Part shown: positions 23,465-34,466 of the stretch, piece by piece
How the letters are laid out: each line of letters begins with the position of its first letter
How positions within the stretch are numbered: position 1 is the first letter of the stretch
Assembly: GCF_010093595.1 (NCBI RefSeq)
Contig: NW_022985454.1
Coordinates: 859,473 to 923,472 of the forward strand
DNA length: 64,000 nucleotides
Source: Mytilinidion resinicola
Taxonomy: Eukaryota; Ascomycota; Dothideomycetes; Mytilinidiales; Mytilinidiaceae
Direction of reading: 5' to 3'
Notes under the pieces: model-generated
The model's database searches: none
What the model saw: the letters and a program-made list of their open reading frames with translations, nothing else
What the model was told of the DNA's origin: nothing
Program-made: the position numbers and the translations under genes

Positions 23465-24414
23465 ATGGAGACCACCGAAGACTACTCCGAAAATGTTGGG
23501 CGCTCCCCGTCATCTAACAGCCTCGAGCATTCATGGGTACCGCCAAGTTACAAAATCCGGTTCTCCGATGACATGGAGGATACGGAAGATTACATCGTCG
23601 GTGGATTCCATCCTGTGCATCTTGGAGATCTGCTCTACCACGGTCAATATGGAGTTATGCATAAGCTTGGCCATGGTGGACTAGCAACCGTCTGGCTTTG
23701 CCGAGACCTTCAGATGAGCAACTACGTTGCTGTGAAGATCATGATCGCGGACGAATCTCGTGAAGATTGCGGGGAGCTAAGAATAGCGAGTCTCGAGAAC
23801 GACGAACCTGGAGAGCCGGGATTTGAATATCTTTGTCTAGCTCGAGGGCATTTCTAGATTGAGGGCCCGAATGGACGACATCTTTGCCTGGTTCTACCGG
23901 TCTTAGGACCCCACGTAGATCATGCATGGGATATTTTTCAAGGATCTGGCACGATTTTGAGAGGGCTTGCGGCACAAGCTACTCAAGGGCTCCACTTTCT
24001 CCACAGTAGAGGGTTATATCATGGTGGTCAGTCCATCTTTACTCCCTTGAAGTATTGATATTAGCGAAGAAGTGACTAACTAAGCTTTCAGACTTCCGCC
24101 CAGCAAACATACTGCTTCAAGTTACGAATATCGACCATCTTAGCGAAGATGAAGTGATGGAAGAGCTAGGAGAGCCCCTTTTGGAGTATGTTGAAACTAC
24201 TTCCGGCGAAGATCCTGCTCCAACGGCTCCAGAGTACCAGGTAGCAACAGTAGCTTGGCACAAAGTCAATCGCCAATTATTCAAGGACCAAATTGCCATA
24301 GTTGACTTCGGGGAATCATTCGAGACATCTGGCCCTCCAAAGGGACTTGCTACTCCATCAGCGTACTGCGCGCCTGAGCTCTTAATGTATTTCCCAAGAC
24401 GTCCAATAGCCTGA
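23465..24414 (+). pseudogene. SRPK-like protein kinase, broken and 3'-truncated
   Basis: The N-lobe is readable (LGHGGLATVWLCRDL, YVAVKIM), followed in the same frame by a single TAG at 23855-23857. The frame then continues with GPNGRHLCLVLPVLGP, typical of fungal SRPK-like kinases. A phase-1 intron (24027-24091) joins to the catalytic loop (HGDFRPANIL) and DFG motif (IVDFGESF), then CAPELL, and the frame stops at 24412-24414 before any C-lobe. Fungal SRPK-like proteins normally run on for another ~150 residues. One nonsense codon plus the missing C-lobe mark it as a pseudogene. The N-lobe also lacks part of the alphaC region. Confidence 0.75.
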
Positions 24415-24856
24415 TATAAGGGTACTTAAACTATAAAGATTAAGGTGAGCAATGTATGTATATACTATCTATCACCATTTTAGAGGAGCTTCAATCACTA
24501 GATCGTTGCCAACGATCGAAGATACATAGAAAATAGAATATAAAGCAAGATTACTCTCTTGATCAGTGGATTCTCCAGCAAAGCTGCATTCTTCATCGTT
24601 GTTAGAGAACCCAGCACGTTCGGGAAAAGGAGTGCTCAAAAAATATTGAGATAGAAACTGCACATACTCTTAAGAGTGCTTGCCTCGTCGTTAATATAGC
24701 TAACAAATGTTTGCTCACTTGCGTCACAGCTCGTTATACAGCTGGTCTTGCGCAGCTTCTATCGGGTCATCTGGGGTATTAAGTTTAATTCAAAAGCCAA
24801 GAGGTATCCTTCATACCGCACCGTTTGTCGCTAATGAGAACAATCTAACCTCGCAG
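24415..24856. other. Intergenic
   Basis: No supported feature; 3' side of the broken kinase and of relic F. Confidence 0.4.
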
Positions 24857-25310
24857 TTAGAGCAAACACACGTATACCGCCATCCGCCTTACATCATCTG
24901 CGAATTCCTTCAAGCAGTACATGCGCATCACTCCGGACTGATGATCAGTACAATCGTGTACCAGGCCAATGTGTCTTCGCTCATCAGCAAGGTTGTGACC
25001 ACACAGGCATGCACCATTCGCGCTGTCTGCACATGTGCATCTCCCGGTGTAGACGAAGTCAATGCGAGTGGGAAGCACGTCGTGCTTGTAGGTGAGGTGG
25101 CAGACATCGTCATAATGCTGGCACTTTACGGACACATCAGATCAGCGTTAGCCGTGTTTATCGATAGGAGTACTTACCCAGCAAAGGAAATTCTAAAACA
25201 TCTTCCAGGCACTCCACACGTGTGGCGTGAGACATCGCGTGGGCAGTACTGATCCAAGCTCGCCGGCGGAGAAGTCAGAATATGGGAAGAATCATGACTG
25301 GTGAGAGGTT
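24857..25310 (-). pseudogene. Relic F: 3' end of the multi-finger family
   Basis: On the minus strand the Cys/His cluster exon (LDQYCPRDVSRHTC) is followed by an intron-like gap with a gtaagt donor. The CCCH exon follows, degraded: the first Cys is Arg (LPTRIDFVYTGRC) but CLCGHNLADERRHIGLVHDC is clearly family-like. The terminal stop codon of the family is lost, so the frame runs on to 24857. No upstream exons were found. A 181-codon frame on the plus strand (24707-25252) is antisense to this and is not supported. Confidence 0.6.
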
Positions 25311-25520
25311 GAGTGGCGGGAGAGAGAAGAGACATCATTTTGGATTTGGCTAGTGTACATACATCAAAGGCTCAGTCCTCATAAGAAAAAAGAGCATTCG
25401 AGCGAAGGACCCAGAACTGGATTTTATGCAAAAGCCAATTTTCACCCCACAAACTACACAACCTACCTCTTAGTATAGAGGAAGGCCAATTCCGAGCTTA
25501 CGGCCATGCGTGCAGCCAAA

Positions 25521-27478
25521 CTAATGGTGCTTGCAAGGGTGTCCCGGGCCAAGGAGGCGTCTCCTCTCTTCAACACGGTCATGACCAAAATCGCACTTTC
25601 CGTCAAGTATATCACCGCATGGCTGCGTGTATAGGTAATTCAAACAGGTCGGACGCAAGCCGCGTTGCTCGAGAGGGTGGCAGTCGTCTCCATAGCGACG
25701 TTGCTACTTGGGTTAGCCCACGAAGATCTCGTTTTCAGGGGAAGTACTCACAAGACATAGCTTTGGAAGCGAACATCCATCAGACAGAACTTTACACTCA
25801 TGCCCGCAGACGTTGCAGGGGCAGACCTCTTCCACGTCTGTCGCCTCTGGAATTGCCAGCTTCGGAGTGCTAGACGTTCTGACTGGGATGCTGCTTAAGA
25901 CAGTCGAAGAACTACGCGTGTACATATCTTGGTGTTGATTCCCTGGGCCCATCACATCTCCGGGGGAGGATTGCTGTTGTTCCGAATCGGACCCGTGACG
26001 ATTGCCACCTCCGACAGTCCGCTTATTTGTTGAAGACTCCGAGTCTTCAACAGCCGAAGCACGTTTCTTCCAGCCCACCAAGGTCGACTTATACGAGACT
26101 AATTCGATATCAGAGGCGTTCCTTACATGTGCCTCGGGCATTAAAACGTACCTTTATATCCCTCTCGTCCATTCCCTTTGATACTGTCGACCTCAGCAGG
26201 GGGCAGTTCACGCTGATTAGACAACCGCAAAGTGGCACTCTGATTTGGGACCCCGTTTGCTCCATGGTCCACGGATTCCAAAGCCTCATGCCACTTGTCG
26301 TTGTGCTGCGCTGCAATATGCCCCCTAAACCCAGCCTCGCCCTTGAACGGGGATATGTTAGTTTCGGATCGCTTAATCGAGTTACAGCCGCATATGCTGC
26401 ATGAAAGTTCCACGTAGGTGCCATCAGCTCGCTTGATGATGGTGGGGAAGATTGTCGTCAAGAGTTGGTCTGCTGAAGCCATCTCTCCACCCAAACGCTG
26501 TCTCCTTACAGGAGTTCTCTCCATATAGTCGTCATCATCTCGCGACGAAGAGTCGTCTTCGCCATTCTCCAAAGCTTCTTGCTCGCCCGATCCATATTCT
26601 AGAGGCCCATTTTCGTTATCGTTGTTGATCAAGGGATTGTCAGAATTAGTTCCGGCTGTTAACTGCATAGTGGGAGCACCAGTAAGACCCTTCAACAAGG
26701 CGTTGATTTCGTCGGCGGTGAAATCCCGATTTTTGCAAGATTCCACCACTTCGTAGGTATCCATCTTCAACCTATGCTTTGCCGACAGGTGGCGTTTGAA
26801 GCCATCTATGCCTTTGAGATACTCGTAAGGAACGTCGCGGTGAGAGGCTGCGTTCGTCTGGCAGATACCACAAGATAGCTCAACCCACGTACCTCCCTCC
26901 AGCCGGACCACATGGGGATACTTCTCTAAGTAGGATAGGTAGCCTTTTTATTGAACGACCCCGATTTCAGTTCCTTATCGCGTACGCGAGTTGTCCTCGA
27001 TGCATTCGCAAAAGCTGTGGCATCGTTCTGATCAAGGGGAGATCCTACTAGCGGATTGGACTGAACACTCGAGCGCAGCCCGCGTGTGACCTGGTTTCCA
27101 GTGGCCGAAGAGGTTTGCGCCTCTCCTGATCGCGGGGATTGGGAGGAGGGCGTGCTCTGATTTGCTGCATGCGATGGGGTGGTGACGCAAAGGAACCGTT
27201 ATTTGTCAGTAGGAAGAAAGAGCTCATGCTTGACGACTGGAGCGCTCGCAGTCGTTTGCGCGTAGTCTTTCGGACAACAATTAGAGAGCGAAAAGAAAAG
27301 ATCTTGAGGAGATAGGAAAACTTACGAACTGCTTGGAGTCTGTGTTACCTATCTCTTCATTCACCCTCTTGAGGTCCTTCTGGAGTTTCTCTGCTTCTGC
27401 GACTTTCTCTTGCATTGATTGATGTAGCCTAGCAAGCTTACTATGCAGTGTAGCTGCTTCGTGGAGGCCGTCCGCCAT
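25521..27478 (-). pseudogene. Multi-finger family copy A (reading frame apparently disrupted)
   Basis: Clear exons: 27326-27478 (51-residue coiled coil, ends ...SKQF like its relatives), 26152-~26930 (two C2H2-type fingers), 25752-26098 and 25521-25703 (CCCH finger, ends GHPCKHH). The fingers are CGICQTN...GFKRHLSAKH and CSICGCN...GFRGHIAAQH. The third exon carries the Cys/His cluster CPCNVCGHEC. Between 26920 and 27260 the expected Ser/Thr-rich segment is split over three frames. One shift is near 27170. A second, at 26920-26935, looks like a 5-nt insertion just before LEKYPHVVRL. No intron placement I tried restores a single frame. If an unusual intron exists there, the gene could be functional. 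Function unknown; the finger content suggests nucleic-acid or protein binding. Confidence 0.6.
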
Positions 27479-27487
27479 GGTGGCCAT

Positions 27488-28732
27488 TGACAGAGCCTGT
27501 CAGCTCTCAACAGCCTTGACGAAGGTAAGTGACAAAGTTGTGGTGACCGGAGAAACAGCAGATGTCGCCAAGAGAGAAAAAGTGGGGCAAAGGTGTGGCG
27601 GTGAATTGCCATGCAACACGCACACCGCCTTCTCCGCCGCCATCTACGGTGGCTCGACAGAAACTCGAAAGAGGTCAAAATCCACCTTCTTGAACAACGC
27701 TAAAACTCGTTAGGCCACCGCAGGCGGTTGCAGCTGGGTGTACACAAGCCCGAGTTAGACTGCGGAGGCAGAGTGGATCGTAGCTCCGGACGTATCAAAG
27801 GGCTACATAGTCCAGTATCAGGACTCCCATGCTCTTCTGCCACGGCTTGTGGTGGCCCAACACTCTTCCAGAGATCTGAAATAGGTGGAACTTCATCATG
27901 TTGAGCAAGTGCGAACCTCGCCAGGCTACCTCAAGCGGCCTCGGAGAAGTGTACACAGTTGGAAAAGGATCATTGCTCCAGATTTTCAAAACTGGTTCAA
28001 GGCACCACAGACCGTGGCAGGTCCTCGGGCATAGATATTCGGCGAGGCAGTGAGGTGTCGCCGGAGGAACGAAGAGGAAGACCTGAAAAGAGAGTTAGAA
28101 CACCTCAGCAGAGTTGAGTATGATTTGAGGTTTGATGGAAATGAGGTGAGGAAAGTGGTCGTCACTTACGCAAGTCGACGAATGTAGAGACTCTCATATC
28201 ACCTCATGGATCAGGAGCAGATGAGGTCATAAGAGGAAGAAACTGTGTTGAGGTTTGTCTGTTGAGAAGGTGGGGAAGAGGAGGGAAGAGGAAGGAAGAA
28301 GCTTCGGTTTAGTTGTCAAGATATATAGAGTGCAAATAAACAATATTGTTCCGTATCTCTTCCAGGCAACTATTGAATAGCTCTCCTCACCAGTGAAGTC
28401 CAGTAGGAACATGACTACCAATCAATATACCTCGAGTTCGTTATGATAGAGTCCAGTAGCTAATAAGATTGGTCCGTATCCCCTCCGACCCCCAACCTAC
28501 CAGCAAGACGCACAACCCTCACATACCATTGAAGTCTGGCGATGACAAAGAGCCCTGATAATACAAACCCTGGGCGGCCACGGAATAGCTCACAAGCTAA
28601 AGACTTTGGTCCGTATCCTTACGGTCCTCCAGACTACCAGTAAGACGGACAACACCCCATACCGGTAGTGTCTAGAATGACGAGGTTGCTTGCACCATCT
28701 CTAGATGGACTTTCAAAATACACTTACTTACT
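27488..28732. other. Intergenic between family copies A and B
   Basis: No supported gene. It holds the promoter side of copy A and the 3' flank of copy B, including the direct repeats listed separately. Confidence 0.45.
28338..28682 (+). repeat. Degenerate direct repeats, period about 125-137 bp
   Basis: Two good copies start at 28459 and 28595 (gctaa...ttggtccgtatcc, then ctaccagyaagac, then cataccrttgwagtct-like). A weaker third copy starts near 28338 (attgttccgtatctcttcc). They lie just downstream of family copy B. Confidence 0.6.
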
Positions 28733-31021
28733 TCAATGACTAGCATGACGATGCTCATACAACCGCCGCCGAACATCCTCATCCTCGTGATCATACGGAC
28801 ACCCCCTATCCCGCACCAAACACTCCCTTCCATTGACAACCGAGTAACACGTCATGCGAACATTACATTCATCGGCGATGACGCAATTGTTGTCGTGTTG
28901 GTAATTCTGGCACTAGCGTCAGCAGATAGCTTCAAGACAAGGAGAGAACCGCAGCACGGGCGACAAACCAGACATATCTTAACTTTGGCACACCCAACCA
29001 TCCCGCACAGGTGGCCGGATAAGGTACAGGGACAATACTGGTCTAAGCAGCTAGACGGTGATGAAACGGGCGACGCTCGCGCCGCTACCTGGCCTTCGAC
29101 GGCCGACAACATGGGGGATAAACTAACCACGATTTCATCGCCGAGCGTTTCTGAGCGATTGGGGGGAAACAGGAAGTAAGAAGGCGGGGATTTACTGCCA
29201 AGTCTACACACATGGGAGCAAAAGTAAGCTTTGGAGTGCGTAAATGGACGACGATGGATATGTAGCCTTGATCCACTTACCTATGCGGAGCGCTCACGAT
29301 CTCATTGTCCGGGCAGGGTCGTTTGCGGTCGCGATTGCGAGTACGAGGTAACTCGCGCGACGTAATCACGCTATCATCATCGTCGTCTGTTGAGCGGGTG
29401 GTGTCCTCATCTCCCGAATCGTCAGGGTTGTCGTTGGTGCTTGTAGAGGTAATGCTCGGTTCTCTCTGTCGCTTCGGGCCTTGGGTTGGATTGAGCTTGA
29501 CTGGTGGAGCATTAGAGGGTGTGAAAATAAAGTGTCGCATATGGACAACTTACCCTTGTAAGCGCTCGCCCCATGCTGCCTGATAGCCTGTAGTTGATTA
29601 TTGGTCAAGATCTTCTGGATACATAAGGAGAGAATGGTATCATGCGCTGTCCCGTCTCGTCCCACAGCATCTTTCTTCTCGTGCCATTCCTCTTTATGAG
29701 TCTGTCGGAGGTGTTGCCGGAAACCTACCCATTTTCTGTATGGACGAAGCGTGTATGGTGTTCGGTGCTTGACCCAACTATTCGCATTGCAAAGTTTGCA
29801 TCTGAGTTCAACATAGTTGCCGTCGGAGCACCTGACGACAGTTGGCAACTCTGGGAAATCGTCCACCGGGGCCTGCACTCTAGTAATCTTCGGCTTTTCG
29901 ATTTGTAGGTAGGTCGGATCTCTCATCTTCATCTCAGGGGCGCCGGGTAGGCCCAATTCCAGTGCCTCAACCTGGGCTCCCGAGAGGTCCCGCACCTTGC
30001 AACGCGAGATTACATCAGAGTAGTCTAGATGCGTTGTAATCCCATGGCCTTGGAGATGGCGTAGAAAACCTTTCAGCCCTTTTATGAAGTCTGGCCCGAA
30101 GCAATTCCTGCCGCAGGTGCCGCATGCAAGCTCGATCCAGCTTCCGTCGTGGAGGCAAACAACATGCGGATACTTGGGCAAATAGTTCCGCCGGCCACTA
30201 ATTTCTAGAAAAGAATAGCGATGGTCCTCGTTTGAGGACTGAGAGTAATCAGGATCGTGCTCTCCTTCCAGATCGGCTGAGTCGTCCGAGCCGCCATCTC
30301 TGTCACCAAGATCGATTACTTCATGTATACCGAGGTTAGCTACTGGAGCTCCTGAACGATATTCCGGCGGCATATTTGCAGTTCTCGTTGGTATTTCGGC
30401 AGCTCTGTAGGCTGCTGATGGTATAGAGCCGCCGACATTTCGCGTGGAGGAAGAAGCCATAAAAGACAATGGTGATGAGGCCTGTGACACTTGAACCCGG
30501 CCACTTTCGACGTCCGACTCAGCCTGCGATCGAAGACTTGGAGCCTGCCGCCTCTCATCCATTGGAGCTACTCGGTATGGCCGGCTTCCTAGCCGATCCG
30601 AAGCGCCTTGTGCTCGTGTTGAACGATCCGTTCTTGTTTGTGTGTGGCGGAAATCGTCGTTCTCGATTCGCAGCTGTGTCTCCGATTGCTTCGAGGTGGA
30701 ATTTTTGAGGCTGTGATAGGACGCTAGCAGCGAAGAACGAAGAGTTGAGTCTCGAATTGCGCGTTCTTGCTTTCTGACTGCCTACAGCGGAGATTAGTTC
30801 ACGGTTTACTGCGCGGCTACTGTGGAGAAACTTACAACTTTGGTACCAAATTTCTCTTCTTCGACCTTCTCCAATTCATCCTCCAACTCATCTAGTCTTT
30901 CTTGAAGACACAAGGATTGTTCCTGTAGCTTCCGAAGTTCGCTGGACTTGCGCTCATGTAAACTCTTCAAGCTGGCGTGTTGGTCACGGAGGAGATTGAG
31001 CTGGCCTGAAGGGTCTGCCAT
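28733..31021 (-). CDS. Multi-finger family copy B (intact): coiled coil, two C2H2 fingers, Cys/His cluster, CCCH finger
   Basis: Five exons: 30836-31021, 29554-30781, 29281-29500, 28969-29203 and 28733-28906 (680 aa; lengths a multiple of three). Exon 1 is a Leu/Glu-rich coiled coil ending EEEKFGTKV. A Ser/Arg-rich linker follows (AVRKQERAIRDSTL conserved with copy C). Two finger domains share the layout h-DGxxhEhxCxxC ... GFxxHLxxxH: CGTCGRN...GFLRHLQGH and CKLCNAN...GFRQHLRQTH. An acidic, basic-patch linker leads to the cluster YCPCTLSGHLCGMVGCAKVKIC. The last exon has a CCCH finger (TCYSVVNGREC...CPYDH, spacing 8-7-3). I do not recognise the family. The C-x2-C and H-x3/4-H pairs are unusually far apart for classical C2H2 fingers. 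Likely nuclear by composition; function unknown. Confidence 0.85.
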
Positions 31022-31708
31022 GGTGTAGGACGCAAGGTAGTTCGTAGTAACGACAATGATCAATGAAAGAGGCACTAGAGGAAAACAGGCAAGCAGATGT
31101 GCCAGAGAAATTGAATTGGACTGAAAGATAGGTAGATGGGAGCAAACCTGTAATGGACACTCAGTCATGCGCGTTGCCGTCTGCTCGTACACCGCTCCTC
31201 GACTAAGGCAAGACACGGCTAACGACTTCATGGTGGCAAAAACCAATTCAGTTTCAGGCAAACCGAAGACAACTCGGGGTAAGCCAAGGTTAGTCTTGAA
31301 ATGAAGGTGCAGGTATATCAGCCCACGTGACATAGTCTCAGGAGCGTGGACGGAAGATGGCTGAACAGACAGGGGCGAAGAGTATAATGTTTGGGGGAAG
31401 CATATCAATAACTCGAGAGCGAGAAACTAGAAATTGGCAGAGTGGAGACGGTGAAGATGCACCTTACGGTACGGAAACCGATATGTAGTGATCACCAACA
31501 GACCCATAGATGGTTTGATCAATCAACTCCATTGATGCAACTCTCGGCACCAACCCAACACGCTCGCTACCAGCGCCCGAAACTCCAACGCAAACCTTTA
31601 CATGACGATGGACCTATAAACCACTTACCGATCCGTCATCACGTGACTCGTGTCTCAGTCTTTGAACGGGCTCGCCCATCGTCGATATCCCACCAAAGAC
31701 CGTTTGAC
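31022..31708. other. Intergenic
   Basis: Promoter side of family copy B and 3' flank of the small membrane-protein gene. No supported gene. Confidence 0.45.
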
Positions 31709-32206
31709 TCAGTCTTCAGTCGACTTCTCATCAGTCGCAGCCCCTACCCTGCCTGCCCTCCTCCTCTCCGACGCGTATTGAATCCCCCTCGCCGTCCACA
31801 CTCCTACCACCACTAGTGCACCCATCACAACACACAAAACGCTCAGCGTGATCGCAACAACGGCTAGACTCTGCAGCCATACCGACAGGGTGATTTTCGG
31901 TTCCCCAGTCGTGAGGATCGTGAATATAAACATCAGGAAATGGCCCATCCAAATCGCTATAAATGCGGGTCCAAACGTGTATTTGGCCATGAAGTCGATT
32001 TTGAGAATTCTGCCGGTGACGGCCATGGTGATAGCTGCAACCATCATTGATACCAGTAGGCCGGCAAAGAAGAGAATCGCCCAGGGGATGTAGAGGAGGA
32101 TGTGGAGGATCCAGCTGAGGAGGAAGACGACTTTGGAGAGGGTGGCTTGTAGGGCGGCGCCAAGGTTGGTGGTGTCTGAAGGGGGGATTGCTATGGGAGG
32201 CGCCAT
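31709..32206 (-). CDS. Small four-helix membrane protein of unknown function
   Basis: Single-exon 165-aa protein. Four hydrophobic segments are visible, at roughly residues 25-45 (VVFLLSWILHILLYIPW), 45-65, 80-100 (GPAFIAIWMGHFLMFIFTIL) and 110-135 (SLAVVAITLSVLCVVMGALV), followed by a short basic then acidic cytosolic-type tail. No family recognised. The overlapping minus-strand frame 31731-32354 is a Pro/His-rich shadow. Confidence 0.75.
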   Translation of the reverse strand: MAPPIAIPPSDTTNLGAALQATLSKVVFLLSWILHILLYIPWAILFFAGLLVSMMVAAITMAVTGRILKIDFMAKYTFGPAFIAIWMGHFLMFIFTILTTGEPKITLSVWLQSLAVVAITLSVLCVVMGALVVVGVWTARGIQYASERRRAGRVGAATDEKSTED

Positions 32207-33149
32207 GATGAAGGATCGATTGTGGAGATGGGTTAGAGTTGAGAAAAGGATGGAGGTTGGTAGTTATGAGACGGAAGGTTTCCGGTGAAGATATGTAGAC
32301 TGATGTCAGTTGAGGGGATCCCTGCAGCTGCGCTTCGCAGGATTTGGCCCCCAACGAGGCTCTACCTTCATTTCCTCAGGATGGCTAAGGCCATACCTAC
32401 CTAAGGTACCACTGCCCTAGCCACTCACGCGGGGCATGAAAAGGGTGGCACTCTACTATACACACTATTTCTGTGCTTGTGTACGCTTGTTTACCGCCGC
32501 TTGAGGTTCTCCAGTATGCCATTGTTATTCAAGAGATACCAGCTTTGGCAAGCCTGATAGCTCTCCGGGTCACCTCAGACGGTGTTGAACTAGTTGAATG
32601 TGCCACTTCTTTCCCGCCTACCTAGCCACTGTCCAGCCTCAATGGCAAGTAGGTGCCTAAACGTATCTGATGGTAGTTCGACGGAGTGATTAGAATACGG
32701 TGGGGTCGTTTCTGCCTTGTTGCCTGAACGAAGAATACTCACTAATCTCACTAACTACCTTGATGTATTAAGTTGACTTTACTTCGTACCTAACGAAGCG
32801 CTCCGAAAGCCTCAATATGAAATCACAAAGGAATCCCGCAGAACGATTATTCTATCTTCCAGTGGGAATATCTCGAAACAGGGACCAGGGGCACCCAAAT
32901 CGAACGCAAATACAGCTCTCAAACTTGTTTCTCAACCCTGACCTCACCTATAAGTGCTACCTGATTCAACCAGCGGTCACAGCAGTCATTCGCGATACCC
33001 GAGCCATCCCCGCATCTCCTCCAGCCTTGCCCGAGGCATCCATAACGCCGTAATCCCCACTCCACATAGCTCAACCTTCAAAGACATCATCAAACCGCGC
33101 GGTCAGCTTACCACCGAGAGAACCCCATAAAGAGCTCCAAAAACCACGC
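32207..33149. other. Intergenic
   Basis: Shared promoter region between the divergent membrane-protein and dehydrogenase genes. No supported gene. Confidence 0.5.
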
Positions 33150-34466
33150 ATGTCGGTGAAGCTCGGTATCCCCATCACCCTCGCAACTAGAATCGCGCAA
33201 CCAGCTGTATTAAGAAGTTTCAGTCTCAATTGCGTCATCCACACCCCATCTTTCCCCAGCCTCAGAAAAAATACTAACATCTCGTTTCCAATTCTATCTA
33301 CACGAACTCTACACACCAAACCCAAAATGACCGAATCCACCACCTCCCCCCTCTCCGGCCTCTACACCCCCACCCAACTCGCCCGCCTCTATTACGGCCC
33401 CGGCTCCGTGGCCAAACACCTCCTCTCCACCCTCCCCTCGCCCACCTCCAAAGCCTTCATCATCACCGGAAACTCCCTCGCCACAAAGACCCCCCTGGTC
33501 AAAGACGTCGAACAACTCCTCTCCCCCACCCACCACGCCGGCACCTTCTCCAACATCCGCGAACACGCGCCCATCGCCCAGCTCGACGAAGCCACCGAGC
33601 TAGTCGCCAAGGACTCAACCATCGACACGGTGATCAGCATAGGCGGCGGCTCCCCCATCGACTCGGCCAAAGCTATCTCCCACCGCACGCACGCGCGCAC
33701 GGGGAAGTGGCTGTTCCACATCGCCATCCCCACCACCCTCTCCGCGGGGGAGTGCACCTACGCGGCCGGCTACACCGAGTCCTCGGGGGTGAAAACCGGC
33801 GTCAGCGACGTGCACCTCGCGCCCTCGGTCGTCATCTACGACGCGAGCTTCGCGCAGCACACGCCGCCTACCTTATTCCTGTCGACAGGCCTGCGCGCGC
33901 TCGACCACGCGGTCGAGCTGCTCTACCACGAGACCATCAGCGAAGTGCCCGGGCGGGTCATGTGCCTGAACGCCGCCGCTGCTCTGTTCAAGGGCCTCCC
34001 GCTGTATAAACACGACCCAGGGGACGTGGACACGATCACGCGGCTGCAGCTCGCGGCGTTCGAGAGCCTAGGGTTCCGCGGCACGAACGTCAAGGGCGGC
34101 ATCGGGCTGAGCCATTCGCTGGGATACGCGCTGGGCAGCCCGTACGGGATCCCGCACGGCATCACCAGCTGCCTGACGCTGGGGCATGTGGTGAAGCTGA
34201 AGGCGGGGGATCCGGCGGCGGCGAGGGAGGTGGCGCGGGTGCTGCCGTTTGTTGGGGGCGTGGCGAGTGGGGATGAGAGGAGGGATGCGGAGGAGGTCGG
34301 GGAGAGAATTTTGGACCTTGTGAGAGGGTTGGGGTTGAAAAAGACGCTGGGGGAGTATGGGGTGGGCGAGGACCAGGTTGGGGTGATTGTGAAGAGGGCG
34401 ACGGGCGGGTTGGAGGAGGGGGAGGTGTTTGATAGGGTTGCGCAATTGGTGAGGGGGTTGTGGTGA
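33150..34466 (+). CDS. Iron-type alcohol dehydrogenase / maleylacetate reductase-like, with mitochondrial-type presequence
   Basis: Single exon, 438 aa. The Rossmann half has GGGSPIDSAKA; the core has IPTTLSAGECTYAAG. The metal-site region shows Asp (VVIYD), His (LRALDHAVE) and two His (IGLSHSLGYALGSPYGIPHG), matching the group III (iron-dependent) dehydrogenase fold. The pattern is closest to maleylacetate reductases, which act at the end of hydroxyquinol/resorcinol breakdown. The first ~58 residues are rich in Arg, Ser and Thr with few acids, like a mitochondrial import signal. The alternative start at 33327 gives the bare enzyme. Coding DNA from 33330 is far more GC-rich than its surroundings. 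No aromatic-degradation partner genes lie adjacent, so the substrate is uncertain. Confidence 0.88.
   Translation: MSVKLGIPITLATRIAQPAVLRSFSLNCVIHTPSFPSLRKNTNISFPILSTRTLHTKPKMTESTTSPLSGLYTPTQLARLYYGPGSVAKHLLSTLPSPTSKAFIITGNSLATKTPLVKDVEQLLSPTHHAGTFSNIREHAPIAQLDEATELVAKDSTIDTVISIGGGSPIDSAKAISHRTHARTGKWLFHIAIPTTLSAGECTYAAGYTESSGVKTGVSDVHLAPSVVIYDASFAQHTPPTLFLSTGLRALDHAVELLYHETISEVPGRVMCLNAAAALFKGLPLYKHDPGDVDTITRLQLAAFESLGFRGTNVKGGIGLSHSLGYALGSPYGIPHGITSCLTLGHVVKLKAGDPAAAREVARVLPFVGGVASGDERRDAEEVGERILDLVRGLGLKKTLGEYGVGEDQVGVIVKRATGGLEEGEVFDRVAQLVRGLW

Noticed and set aside
24707..25252. 181-codon plus-strand frame
   Set aside because: It is antisense to relic F, whose Cys/His and CCCH exons are recognisable on the minus strand; the plus-strand protein has no motif.
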